From CAZCWX01 sp964502465 (GTDB lineage Bacteria; Desulfobacterota; Binatia; Bin18): DNA of 19,886 bases. Both the position numbers and the translations under genes were made by a program. The DNA is taken from the NCBI GenBank assembly GCA_964502465.1, contig CAZCWX010000639.1, positions 1 to 19,886 on the forward strand. The letters run 5' to 3'. Below the pieces are notes generated by a model. It ran no database searches. It was not told where the DNA came from and worked only from the letters and a program-made list of their open reading frames with translations. Positions within the stretch are counted from its first letter, which is position 1. Every line of letters begins with the position of its first letter. Below are positions 7,235-14,536 of the stretch, piece by piece.

Positions 7235-7930
7235 ATGACACAGCCAATTAAAGAATGGCCGGAATCCGACAGGCCACGGGAAAAACTCTTAGAAAACGGG
7301 CCTGAAACACTCTCGAACGCTGAGCTTTTGGCGATTATCCTTCGTGTAGGCGAAGCCAGTACAGGACAGAGCGCTCTTGACCATGGACGTGAGCTAATGA
7401 GCCGGTTTGACGGATCGTTCCGTAAGCTTGAGGAAGCCAGCACTCAGGATCTCCGTACGATCAAAGGAATTGGTCCCGCTAAAGCTGCACAGGTCAAGGC
7501 TGCCCTTGAGATCGCCAAGCGTTTTTCTCGGGAAGAGCTCAAGCGGGGAGAGCAGTTCCGTTCGAGCGCAGACGTGTTCAATCATTACCGCGAACACCTG
7601 GGAGGCCTGAAGAAAGAGGAGTTTCACGTCTTGCTCTTGGATGCGAAGAACAGAAAGATCAGGGACGTGCGCGTATCCGAGGGGTCACTGACCTCTTCTC
7701 TCGTTCATCCCCGCGAGGTGTTTTCTCCGGTGATTCGTGAATCCGCTGCTGCAGTCATCCTCATTCATAACCATCCCAGTGGTGATCCCCAGCCAAGCCA
7801 GGAGGATTTACACATTACCCGCCGCTTGCGGGAAGTAGGAGAGGTCATGGGAGTGCGCGTTCTCGACCACCTGATTATCGGCAAAGGGCGGTATGTCAGT
7901 TTTGTCGATGACGGGTACTGGGATTCCTGA
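7235..7930 (+). CDS. radC: RadC-type JAB domain protein
   Basis: A 231-residue RadC homologue. The N-terminal region opens with the conserved WPESDRPREKLLENGPETLS and contains a helix-hairpin-helix (LRTIKGIGPAKAAQVKAALE, about 73-92). The C-terminal JAB/MPN domain carries the metal site HNHPSGDPQPSQED: His178, His180 and Asp191. The family was named for DNA repair, but a direct repair role is no longer supported; a metal-dependent hydrolase activity is expected. An ATG at 7222 is out of frame and closes after a few codons, so ATG 7235 is the start. It stands alone after a 75-bp gap that has no clear terminator. Confidence 0.95.
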   Translation: MTQPIKEWPESDRPREKLLENGPETLSNAELLAIILRVGEASTGQSALDHGRELMSRFDGSFRKLEEASTQDLRTIKGIGPAKAAQVKAALEIAKRFSREELKRGEQFRSSADVFNHYREHLGGLKKEEFHVLLLDAKNRKIRDVRVSEGSLTSSLVHPREVFSPVIRESAAAVILIHNHPSGDPQPSQEDLHITRRLREVGEVMGVRVLDHLIIGKGRYVSFVDDGYWDS

Positions 7931-7985
7931 GTTGCTCTTCTCGGCATACCTTTTCATTGTTTTCCCGAAAAAAGGGAGATGTCTC

Positions 7986-8843
7986 ATGGGCATGAATCGC
8001 AGTGTGGTAGGGAAACAATACCCTCCACAAGACTATGGAGTAACCGAAGCAGCAATAGTGAAGTACGCCCGATCGTACAACGAAGAGAATCCATGGTTCC
8101 TTGACGTCTCCAGGCCTGGAGGCATCATCGCTCCGCCAATGTTTGGCGTGGTGATGAGTTGGCTGTCAGTCATGACAGCGGTGACAGACAGTGATCTTGG
8201 CGTGGATCTGTTACGGCTTGTTCATCGTGAACAAGATATGACTTTTGTCCGCTCTGTCCTTCCCGAAGATATTATCACCAGTGTGGCTCATATCGCTGCC
8301 ATCGAAGAAAAAGCACATGGAGAATCCCTGGTGATCGACATACACTGCGTCAACCAGCGAGGAGAAACAGTTCAGAAAATCCTTTTTACTGCCTTTATTC
8401 GAAGTCGGAACAGCCGGGAAAGACGCGGCGAACGTTCCGCTGCTGAGGAAGCAGCGTTGGGAGATCCACTCCTGCGCGTGTGTCAGACTATCGATAGGGA
8501 TCAAACCTACCGCTATGCTGAGGCGTCGGGGGATTATAACCCCATTCATATCGATGAGAACGTCGCAAAGCTGGCTGGTTTCCCCGGTATTATTGTCCAT
8601 GGACTCTGCACCATGGCATTGACCTCGAAAGTCATGATCGACCATCTTTGTGACAGTGATCCTCGGCGGCTGAAGCGGTTGAGTACTCGCTTCTCTCGAT
8701 CAGTGTTTCCAGGACAAGAGATCACCACCGCTGTGTGGGTAGGGCAAAAATTGGATTCCCTCAGGATTTATGCCTACGAGACGTATAATCCTGAGGGGAA
8801 GGCAGTGATCAAAGATGGGCGTGTCGAGGTTACGAATCCCTAG
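7986..8843 (+). CDS. Two-domain MaoC-like enoyl-CoA hydratase/dehydratase
   Basis: A 285-residue double hot-dog protein. The N-terminal half (VVGKQYPPQDYGVTEAAIVK... APPMFGVVM) resembles the MaoC_dehydrat_N domain; the C-terminal half carries the hydratase-2 motif YAEASGDYNPIHIDENVAKL with Asp183 and His188, followed by GFPGIIVHGLCTM. Likely activity is R-specific hydration/dehydration of an enoyl- or hydroxyacyl-CoA in fatty acid or related acyl-CoA metabolism; the substrate is unknown. The reading frame is open further upstream, but GGGAG at 7974-7978 selects ATG 7986. Its TAG stop shares the CTAG at 8840-8843 with the convergent ssb stop. Confidence 0.87.
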   Translation: MGMNRSVVGKQYPPQDYGVTEAAIVKYARSYNEENPWFLDVSRPGGIIAPPMFGVVMSWLSVMTAVTDSDLGVDLLRLVHREQDMTFVRSVLPEDIITSVAHIAAIEEKAHGESLVIDIHCVNQRGETVQKILFTAFIRSRNSRERRGERSAAEEAALGDPLLRVCQTIDRDQTYRYAEASGDYNPIHIDENVAKLAGFPGIIVHGLCTMALTSKVMIDHLCDSDPRRLKRLSTRFSRSVFPGQEITTAVWVGQKLDSLRIYAYETYNPEGKAVIKDGRVEVTNP

Positions 8844-9268
8844 AAAGGGACATCGTCATCGGGCAGCGACCCACCGGAGAAATCGTCAAATCCACCACCT
8901 GATCCGCCTCCCTCTTGTGATGGGCGGGCGCCACCTCCGCCACCACCGAGAAACTGTACCCTTTGGGCAACGATTTCGGTAATGTAGCGCTTATTGCCAT
9001 CTTTGTCGTCATAGCTGCGCGAACGGATTGACCCTTCTATGTATACCTGCCGGCCTTTTGCCAAATATTGGCCGCAGGACTCTGCCTGCTTGCCCCATAC
9101 GACGACATTATGCCATTCGGTTCGCTCCTGCCGCCCGCTTTCCTGGTCCGTCCAGGAATCAGTAGTGGCGAGTGGAAACTTTGCGACTGCTCGTCCACTC
9201 GGCGTAAAGCGCACTTCCGGGTCTTTTCCTAAGTTCCCGACGAGAATAACCTTGTTTACAGAGGCCAT
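8840..9268 (-). CDS. ssb: Single-stranded DNA-binding protein
   Basis: A 142-residue SSB with an N-terminal OB fold (MASVNKVILVGNLGKDPEVR, then ATTDSW, EWHNVVVWGKQAE, YLAKGRQVYIEGSIRSRSY, about 1-105), a Gly/Ser-rich linker, and the acidic C-terminal tip DDDVPF that recruits replication and repair partners. The ATG at 9268 follows GGGAGGAAC at 8 nt spacing and begins the homology; an upstream in-frame TTG is not needed. It is convergent with the MaoC gene and divergent from the gamma-glutamyltransferase. Confidence 0.96.
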   Translation of the reverse strand: MASVNKVILVGNLGKDPEVRFTPSGRAVAKFPLATTDSWTDQESGRQERTEWHNVVVWGKQAESCGQYLAKGRQVYIEGSIRSRSYDDKDGNKRYITEIVAQRVQFLGGGGGGARPSQEGGGSGGGFDDFSGGSLPDDDVPF

Positions 9269-9288
9269 GACAGGTTCCTCCCGCAGGC

Positions 9289-9317
9289 ACCGTAACAACC
9301 TGGGTTTTTGAAGTCAA
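9289..9317 (-). promoter_or_regulatory. Possible ssb promoter
   Basis: On the minus strand TTGACT (9317-9312; 5 of 6 to the -35) and TACGGT (9294-9289; weak -10) are 17 nt apart, about 20 bp before the ssb start. The -10 is poor. Confidence 0.3.
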
Positions 9318-9341
9318 TCTTTTTTGCTAACAAGAGGGTCT

Positions 9342-11102
9342 GTGAAAGCACAATCTTCATTGCGTCGCACTTTTTTCCTCCTTTTTGTCTTTGCCTTCCT
9401 TCCGGTTACTGGACACACTACTCAACCACCTGATCTGACAAAGTATGGCCCATTCGTCGCGACTGGTCGCCAAGGAATGGTAGTCACTGCCGGCGAACAG
9501 GCGAGCGAAGCTGGGGTCGAAATGTTGCGGAAGGGAGGCAACGCTGTCGATGCGGCGGTAGCAGCATCGTTTGCCATTAGCGTGATCCGACCACAATCGA
9601 CCGGCATCGGTGGTGGTGGATTCTTTCTCCTGTATCTTGCCAAAGACCAGGAACACCTGACGATAGACTTCCGTGAGCGTGCACCACTAAAGGCTACACA
9701 AGATATGTTCCTTCGCGGTGGCAAGGCAGTCCCCGAATTGAGCAGAAATGGCCCTCTCGCCGTGGCTGTCCCAGGCTTAGTCGCCGGCTTGGTCGAGGTA
9801 CAGCAGAAGTACGGAACGATGCCACTGCCGGAAGTGATGGCACCAGCAATTCGTCTGGCTGATGAGGGGTTTCCAGTCTATCCACAGCTTGCTGAGGCAA
9901 TTGCTTACCGAGCGAAGCTCCTCGGGGACTCTCCAGCGACACGAGCCATTTACTTCCGTGAAGACCGGCCATTGCAGCAAGGAGAGTTGTTAATACAGAA
10001 AGATCTGGCAAAAACCCTGCGTGACATCACAAACCAAGGAGCGGACGCTTTTTACAAGGGGAGGGTAGCGCAGGCCCTGGTTCAAGAGATGAGCGACCGC
10101 GGCGGGCTGATTACGCAGGAGGATCTTGATCGCTACCGGGTGATCTATCGCCAGTCTCTACTCGGTACCTTCCATAACTCACAGGTCCACACCATGCCTC
10201 CTCCCAGTTCTGGCGGGGTTCTTGTCTTACAAATGCTCAACGTGCTCTCCGGTTTTCCTCTCCAACAGATCGGCTTTCATACACCAAAAGCCATCCATCT
10301 GCTTACCGAAACCCTGCGACTGGCGTTTCGTGATCGAGCCCTGTATCTCGGGGACCCGGATTTTGTGCAGATACCTACGGCCATGCTGACTTCCAAGGAC
10401 TATGCGACTGCCTTGCGCGAGCAGATCAATCTGGCGAAGGCAACACCAAGCGGAGGAGTGCCAGCAACCCCGGCTGGAAAAATCGAGTCCACCAGCACCA
10501 CGCACCTGTCAGTGATCGACAAAGACGGAAACGCAGTTGCGACTACGCAAACCGTCAACCTCTACTTCGGCAGTGGGGTTATGGTTCCTGGCACTGGTGT
10601 GCTGCTGAACAACGAAATGGATGATTTTAGTGCCCAACCGAACAATCCAAACGCGTTTGGGCTGTTAGGAAACTCTGATGCGAATGCAGTCGCCCCGAGA
10701 AAAACTCCGTTGAGCAGTATGAGCCCAACGATCGTCACCCGTGACGGGAAAGTTGTTCTCATTACTGGCAGTCCTGGGGGGTCACGGATTATTAGCGCGA
10801 CGCTGCAGATTCTCCTGAATGTGTTGACCTATAACATGTCCCTCCCCGAAGCCATGTTTGCTCCACGGATCCATCATCAGTGGTTTCCTGATGATCTCCT
10901 CATCGAAATCAAAGCGGGAGAACAACCTGAAGGTTTAGTCGAGGCTTTGGGTCAGATGGGCCACAAGGTCACCGTGATCGAGGCGAGGAGCGATGGACGG
11001 ACCCCTTTCGGCAACGTCCAGGCCATCGCTGTTGATCTCTCTTCTGGCTTTATCACTGGTGTGTCCGATCCACGTGGAGATGGCAGGCCGCGGGGATTTT
11101 AG
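9342..11102 (+). CDS. ggt: Secreted gamma-glutamyltransferase
   Basis: N-terminal-nucleophile enzyme that cleaves or transfers the gamma-glutamyl group of glutathione in the periplasm and self-processes into large and small subunits. 586 residues from GTG 9342, chosen because AGAGGG lies just upstream; the TTG at 9324 would add six residues before the signal peptide. The signal is FFLLFVFAFLPVTG. The large subunit has GMVVTAGEQASEAGVEMLRK, GGNAVDAA, TGIGGGGF and the glutamate-binding FRERAP. The autoprocessing site is STTHLSV with the nucleophile Thr at about 386. The small subunit has VATTQTVNLYFGSG, LLNNEMDDF and SSMSPTIV..GSPGGSRI. Length and order match bacterial GGT. Confidence 0.96.
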   Translation: MKAQSSLRRTFFLLFVFAFLPVTGHTTQPPDLTKYGPFVATGRQGMVVTAGEQASEAGVEMLRKGGNAVDAAVAASFAISVIRPQSTGIGGGGFFLLYLAKDQEHLTIDFRERAPLKATQDMFLRGGKAVPELSRNGPLAVAVPGLVAGLVEVQQKYGTMPLPEVMAPAIRLADEGFPVYPQLAEAIAYRAKLLGDSPATRAIYFREDRPLQQGELLIQKDLAKTLRDITNQGADAFYKGRVAQALVQEMSDRGGLITQEDLDRYRVIYRQSLLGTFHNSQVHTMPPPSSGGVLVLQMLNVLSGFPLQQIGFHTPKAIHLLTETLRLAFRDRALYLGDPDFVQIPTAMLTSKDYATALREQINLAKATPSGGVPATPAGKIESTSTTHLSVIDKDGNAVATTQTVNLYFGSGVMVPGTGVLLNNEMDDFSAQPNNPNAFGLLGNSDANAVAPRKTPLSSMSPTIVTRDGKVVLITGSPGGSRIISATLQILLNVLTYNMSLPEAMFAPRIHHQWFPDDLLIEIKAGEQPEGLVEALGQMGHKVTVIEARSDGRTPFGNVQAIAVDLSSGFITGVSDPRGDGRPRGF

Positions 11103-11209
11103 CAGAGGGGATGAAAGGCTGAAGGTGAGGGCTTGGGCAGTCTGACCGAGGAGGGACAGAGAGAGCGTACCGACAGGCAGGAAAGTTTGTTCTGTGAAGG
11201 GAGGTGAGC

Positions 11210-12391
11210 ATGGCTCGGTCCATTGCTGTTGATTACTACCAGCTCGAAGAACTCCTAACGGAAGAAGAGCGCATGGTGCGTGATGTCGCGCGCCGTTTTG
11301 TTGATGAAGAATGTCTTCCCCGCATACAGCGGTGCTTCCGTGAAGGGAGCTTCCCAACGGAGCTTGTTCCACGACTGGGTCAGCTCGGCTTCTTAGGGAT
11401 GACCTTGCCGGCGCAATATGGTTGCGCGGGTTTGAACAATATCGCCTATGGATTAGTCAGCCAGGAACTGGAGCGTGGAGATAGTGGCTTGCGGTCCTTT
11501 GCCAGCGTGCAGTCTTCTCTGGTCATGTACCCGATCTACACGTTCGGTTCGGCAGCGCAGAAGAGCTTTTGGCTGCCGCGGTTGGCCCGAGCCGAAGCGG
11601 TAGGTTGCTTCGGCCTGACCGAGCCAGATTTTGGCTCGAATCCTTCTGGAATGCTGACTCGGGCGAAAAAAGAAAAGGGTGGCTATGTCCTCAACGGCAC
11701 CAAACGCTGGATCACCAATGGCTCGATTTCTGATGTCGCGATTGTGTGGGCGAAGCTGGAGCAAGACGGGAAAGATATTATCCGCGGCTTCTTAGTAGAA
11801 AAAGAACGCAAGGGATTCATCCGCCGGGAGATCGAAGGCAAGTTCAGCTTCCGTGCGTCCATTACTTCTGAATTGATTTTTGAAGATTGCTGGATCCCCG
11901 AGGAGAATATTCTCCCTGGTACAGCTGGACTCAAATCCCCCCTGATGTGCCTGACCCAAGCACGATATGGTATTGCTTGGGGTGCCACTGGTGCAGCCAT
12001 AGCGTGCTATGAATGCGCAGTCGATTATGCGAAAACTCGCGTGATGTTCTCCCGCCCTATTGGCGGCTATCAACTCGTGCAAGCCAAACTGGTCACCATG
12101 CTCACCGAGATTACCAAAGCGCAGTTGTTATCCTTTCGCTTGGGGAAACTCAAAGATGCTGGCAAGATGAGACCAGAGCACGTCAGCATGGCCAAGATGA
12201 ACAACGTTTCCACCGCTTTGCACATTACCCGGTTGGCTCGCGACATCCTCGGGGCGAACGGCATTACCGACGAGTATCCGGTCATCCGTCACCTGCTCAA
12301 CCTCGAGACGGTGAATACCTACGAGGGGACAGAGGATATCCATCGATTGACGATTGGGCGAGATATTACCGGGCTGAGCGCCTTCGAGTGA
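11210..12391 (+). CDS. gcdH: Glutaryl-CoA dehydrogenase-like acyl-CoA dehydrogenase
   Basis: FAD enzyme of the acyl-CoA dehydrogenase superfamily, 393 residues. The closest pattern I recognise is glutaryl-CoA dehydrogenase, which oxidises and decarboxylates glutaryl-CoA to crotonyl-CoA and passes electrons to ETF. Evidence: LRSFASVQSSLVMYPIY with Arg95-Ser96 (the Arg94/Ser95 pair of GCDH), FGLTEPDFGSNPSGM, GTKRWITNGS, SFRASITSELIFEDCWIPEE, and the catalytic Glu372 in NTYEGTEDIHRLTIGRDITG. The first His of the usual GTHDIH is Glu here, so a relative with another substrate is possible. AAGGGAGG ends 5 nt before ATG 11210. Its TGA overlaps the GTG start of the methyltransferase. Confidence 0.88.
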   Translation: MARSIAVDYYQLEELLTEEERMVRDVARRFVDEECLPRIQRCFREGSFPTELVPRLGQLGFLGMTLPAQYGCAGLNNIAYGLVSQELERGDSGLRSFASVQSSLVMYPIYTFGSAAQKSFWLPRLARAEAVGCFGLTEPDFGSNPSGMLTRAKKEKGGYVLNGTKRWITNGSISDVAIVWAKLEQDGKDIIRGFLVEKERKGFIRREIEGKFSFRASITSELIFEDCWIPEENILPGTAGLKSPLMCLTQARYGIAWGATGAAIACYECAVDYAKTRVMFSRPIGGYQLVQAKLVTMLTEITKAQLLSFRLGKLKDAGKMRPEHVSMAKMNNVSTALHITRLARDILGANGITDEYPVIRHLLNLETVNTYEGTEDIHRLTIGRDITGLSAFE

Positions 12392-13080
12392 GAGAGTCTG
12401 TCGCGAGTGTGATTCACCAATACGAAACCGAGCCCGTCACGCTGACCATTGGATCGCGGCAGCTTACCCTCCTACGGGTGAAAGACCTTGAACGCTGGGT
12501 GGATCGTGAGGCGCTGCTGCGCGATGACACTGAAGAGCCGCCCTATTGGGCGCATATCTGGACTGGTGCACTGACCCTCGCGCGCTATGTTGAAGAACAA
12601 GTCGAATGTCGGAACGTTGGTGTCCTCGACCTGGGCTGTGGTCTTGGGCTGACTGGCATCATGGCGTCTCTGAAAGGTGGGAAAGTGACCTTTATTGATC
12701 GAGAGTCTGATGCGGTGGCTTTTGCAACAGTCAATGCTCAGCTCAATCAGTGTCCACTCTTTGAGGCGAGAGTCCTTGATTTTACGCAGGATACGCTCGA
12801 CCAACGCTTTGCTCTTATCCTGGGTGCTGAGATTCTCTACGACCGGCCATCGTTTCCTGCGTTGGTTAATTTTCTCGCTCACCATCTAACTGCACACGGT
12901 AGCGCGCTGCTTGCTGATGCGCGACGGACCAATACCGAGGAGTTTTACCATCTCTTAGATAAAGTGGGGTTGCAGTGGACACGAGACGAGAAAAGAGAAT
13001 GGGAAGAGAACCTGCCGCTCACTGTCAGCGTTGTTACCATTCGTCAGCGTGATTCGTCCACCGAAGAGGTGAGGGAATGA
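12388..13080 (+). CDS. METTL/Methyltransf_16-type protein methyltransferase
   Basis: A 230-residue SAM-dependent methyltransferase starting at GTG 12388, inside the preceding stop (GTGA), so translation is coupled to the acyl-CoA dehydrogenase. Motif I is VLDLGCGLGLTG (79-90). An upstream PPYWAHIWTGALTLARYV (51-68) and a post-motif GAEILYDRPSF with Glu148-x-x-Tyr151 match the (D/E)xxY signature of the METTL21/METTL20 protein-lysine methyltransferase group. The bacterial METTL20 homologue methylates the beta subunit of electron-transfer flavoprotein, the acceptor of acyl-CoA dehydrogenases, so that substrate is a reasonable inference from context; it is not shown. A longer in-frame ORF upstream overlaps the dehydrogenase and is a shadow. 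Confidence 0.85.
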   Translation: MRESVASVIHQYETEPVTLTIGSRQLTLLRVKDLERWVDREALLRDDTEEPPYWAHIWTGALTLARYVEEQVECRNVGVLDLGCGLGLTGIMASLKGGKVTFIDRESDAVAFATVNAQLNQCPLFEARVLDFTQDTLDQRFALILGAEILYDRPSFPALVNFLAHHLTAHGSALLADARRTNTEEFYHLLDKVGLQWTRDEKREWEENLPLTVSVVTIRQRDSSTEEVRE

Positions 13081-13089
13081 TGAGGGTAT

Positions 13090-13749
13090 ATGGTGACAAA
13101 CCGGACCATTCATAGTGTTATGCATGCTCTGCACGAAGCTGCTCCTGCATGGTCAGCTCCAGTCGTCACTGAAATGGCTTCACTGTCTCGCGATCCCTAC
13201 CTGGTGCTGATCGCCTGTCTGCTCAGCCTCCGCACAAAAGATGAGACAACTGGTCCTGCTGCTCGGCGGTTGTTCGCCCTTGCTGACACACCGGAGAAAA
13301 TGCTCACCCTGCCACTCGCGCAGATTGAGCGAGCCATTTACCCTGTCGGATTTTACAAGACCAAAGCCCACACTGTACTCGAGATCTCCCGGGTGCTGAG
13401 AGAAAAATACGGCAGTCAGGTACCGGACGAGATCGATGAGCTCCTTACATTAAAAGGCGTTGGTCGCAAGACAGCTAATCTTGTCATCACCCAGGGGTTC
13501 CAAAAACCAGGGATTTGTGTAGACACGCATGTCCATCGCATCTCGAACCGCTGGGGCTATGTGCAGACCAAGACGCCGGAAGAAACCGAGATGGCACTGC
13601 GTGCTAAGCTTCCACAGCAATATTGGATCGAGATCAACGACCTCTTAGTTGCCCTGGGTCAAACCATTTGCCATCCGACGTCACCCAAGTGTAGTCTTTG
13701 CCCAATCGAGCACTCCTGTGCCAAAGTGGGGGTCGTGCGCAGCCGCTAA
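13090..13749 (+). CDS. nth: Endonuclease III (DNA glycosylase/AP lyase)
   Basis: Base-excision repair enzyme removing oxidised pyrimidines, 219 residues. The helix-hairpin-helix LKGVGRKTANLV contains catalytic Lys127; catalytic Asp145 is in VDTHVHRISNRWG. The 4Fe-4S ligands are C194-x6-C201-x2-C204-x5-C210. The loop that in E. coli is LSAQATD reads LSLRTKD here, so the DNA-intercalating Gln is replaced, as in some other Nth/MutY-superfamily branches. ATG 13090 is 9 bp after the methyltransferase stop with a nearby GAGGG, so it is probably in the same operon. Confidence 0.94.
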   Translation: MVTNRTIHSVMHALHEAAPAWSAPVVTEMASLSRDPYLVLIACLLSLRTKDETTGPAARRLFALADTPEKMLTLPLAQIERAIYPVGFYKTKAHTVLEISRVLREKYGSQVPDEIDELLTLKGVGRKTANLVITQGFQKPGICVDTHVHRISNRWGYVQTKTPEETEMALRAKLPQQYWIEINDLLVALGQTICHPTSPKCSLCPIEHSCAKVGVVRSR

Positions 13750-13807
13750 AGAGGAGCTTGACTCTCCGTTGCGTTTCTTCTGGTCACAGGGCATATTGTA
13801 TAAAGAC

Positions 13808-14074
13808 ATGTCTAGAGCGTTACCCAAGCAAGAACAATGGACTCTTTCTTTTGACCGGCGTCTCAAGCATGCGATTATTGCTGAGGCTCGAAAACGAGGT
13901 GTCAGACCTGCACGGGTTCTCGAGGAAGCTGTACTGGAGAAAATGAATCCGTTCGGCCACACTGACGTGATTGATCCTACTGCCTACGTGCGAAATCTGC
14001 GTCGCAAGAGCCAGAAGATGACAGATGAGGAATTCTTGGCGGACATTAAACGGTGGGAGAGGGTCAGTTCCTAA
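13808..14074 (+). CDS. Ribbon-helix-helix antitoxin-like protein
   Basis: An 88-residue protein. Residues 12-45 (WTLSFDRRLKHAIIAEARKR, then GVRPARVLEEAVLEKM) have the strand-helix-helix pattern of CopG/Arc-type DNA-binding antitoxins. The tail (MTDEEFLADIKRWERV) is acidic/amphipathic and could bind the toxin. ATG 13808 is chosen because upstream in-frame sequence runs back over the nth end; no clear Shine-Dalgarno is visible. It lies 53 bp before a PIN-domain gene on the same strand, the usual antitoxin-first order. The family is inferred from pattern only. Confidence 0.7.
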   Translation: MSRALPKQEQWTLSFDRRLKHAIIAEARKRGVRPARVLEEAVLEKMNPFGHTDVIDPTAYVRNLRRKSQKMTDEEFLADIKRWERVSS

Positions 14075-14127
14075 CAGTAGCCCCGCATTATTCTTCTAGA
14101 TCCTCGCGAAGGACATGAGAGCCATGC

Positions 14128-14502
14128 GTGAAAAAGCGCAACCTTCTCGTCGATACCGACATCTTTATTCACTACTTGAATCATCGGCAGTATCGCCATT
14201 ATCTAGAGAGCGCCGGGTGGCAGGTCTACTACTCCGTTGTCACGAAGAAAGAATTGCTGGCCAAGCAAGGGCTTTCTGATAGGGAGCGACGAGCAATTCT
14301 TCTTCTCCTCAAGCGTTATCGTCAAATCACTGTCACACAGACAATCGCTGATTGTTACGCGAAACTTCGTCAGCTGTACTCTGGGCTGGAGCGCGAGGAC
14401 GCCATTATTGCGGCCTCTGCTTTAGTCCGCCGAATCCCTTTCCTTACAGGGAACCAAAAACATTTCCGCTTTATCGCGGGACTTACTCTTCTTTCTCCCT
14501 GA
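14128..14502 (+). CDS. PIN-domain protein, VapC-like toxin
   Basis: A 124-residue PIN nuclease. LLVDTDIFIHYL gives acidic residues Asp9 and Asp11; Glu42 is in TKKELLA; Asp91 is in LEREDAIIAASAL, followed by PFLTGNQKHF. These are the expected metal-binding acids of VapC-type ribonucleases, with Asn/His rather than Asp at the fourth position. Start is GTG 14128; an ATG at 14124 is out of frame. Paired with the ribbon-helix-helix gene it forms a probable type II toxin-antitoxin unit, the toxin most likely an RNase. Confidence 0.82.
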   Translation: MKKRNLLVDTDIFIHYLNHRQYRHYLESAGWQVYYSVVTKKELLAKQGLSDRERRAILLLLKRYRQITVTQTIADCYAKLRQLYSGLEREDAIIAASALVRRIPFLTGNQKHFRFIAGLTLLSP

Positions 14503-14536
14503 GTTCTCCCTCTGCGAAATAGCTGAATTGACCGTT

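Noticed and set aside
12013..12387. Upstream extension of the methyltransferase frame into the acyl-CoA dehydrogenase
   Set aside because: Arg/His-rich sequence typical of an out-of-frame reading; methyltransferase homology begins after the GTG at 12388.
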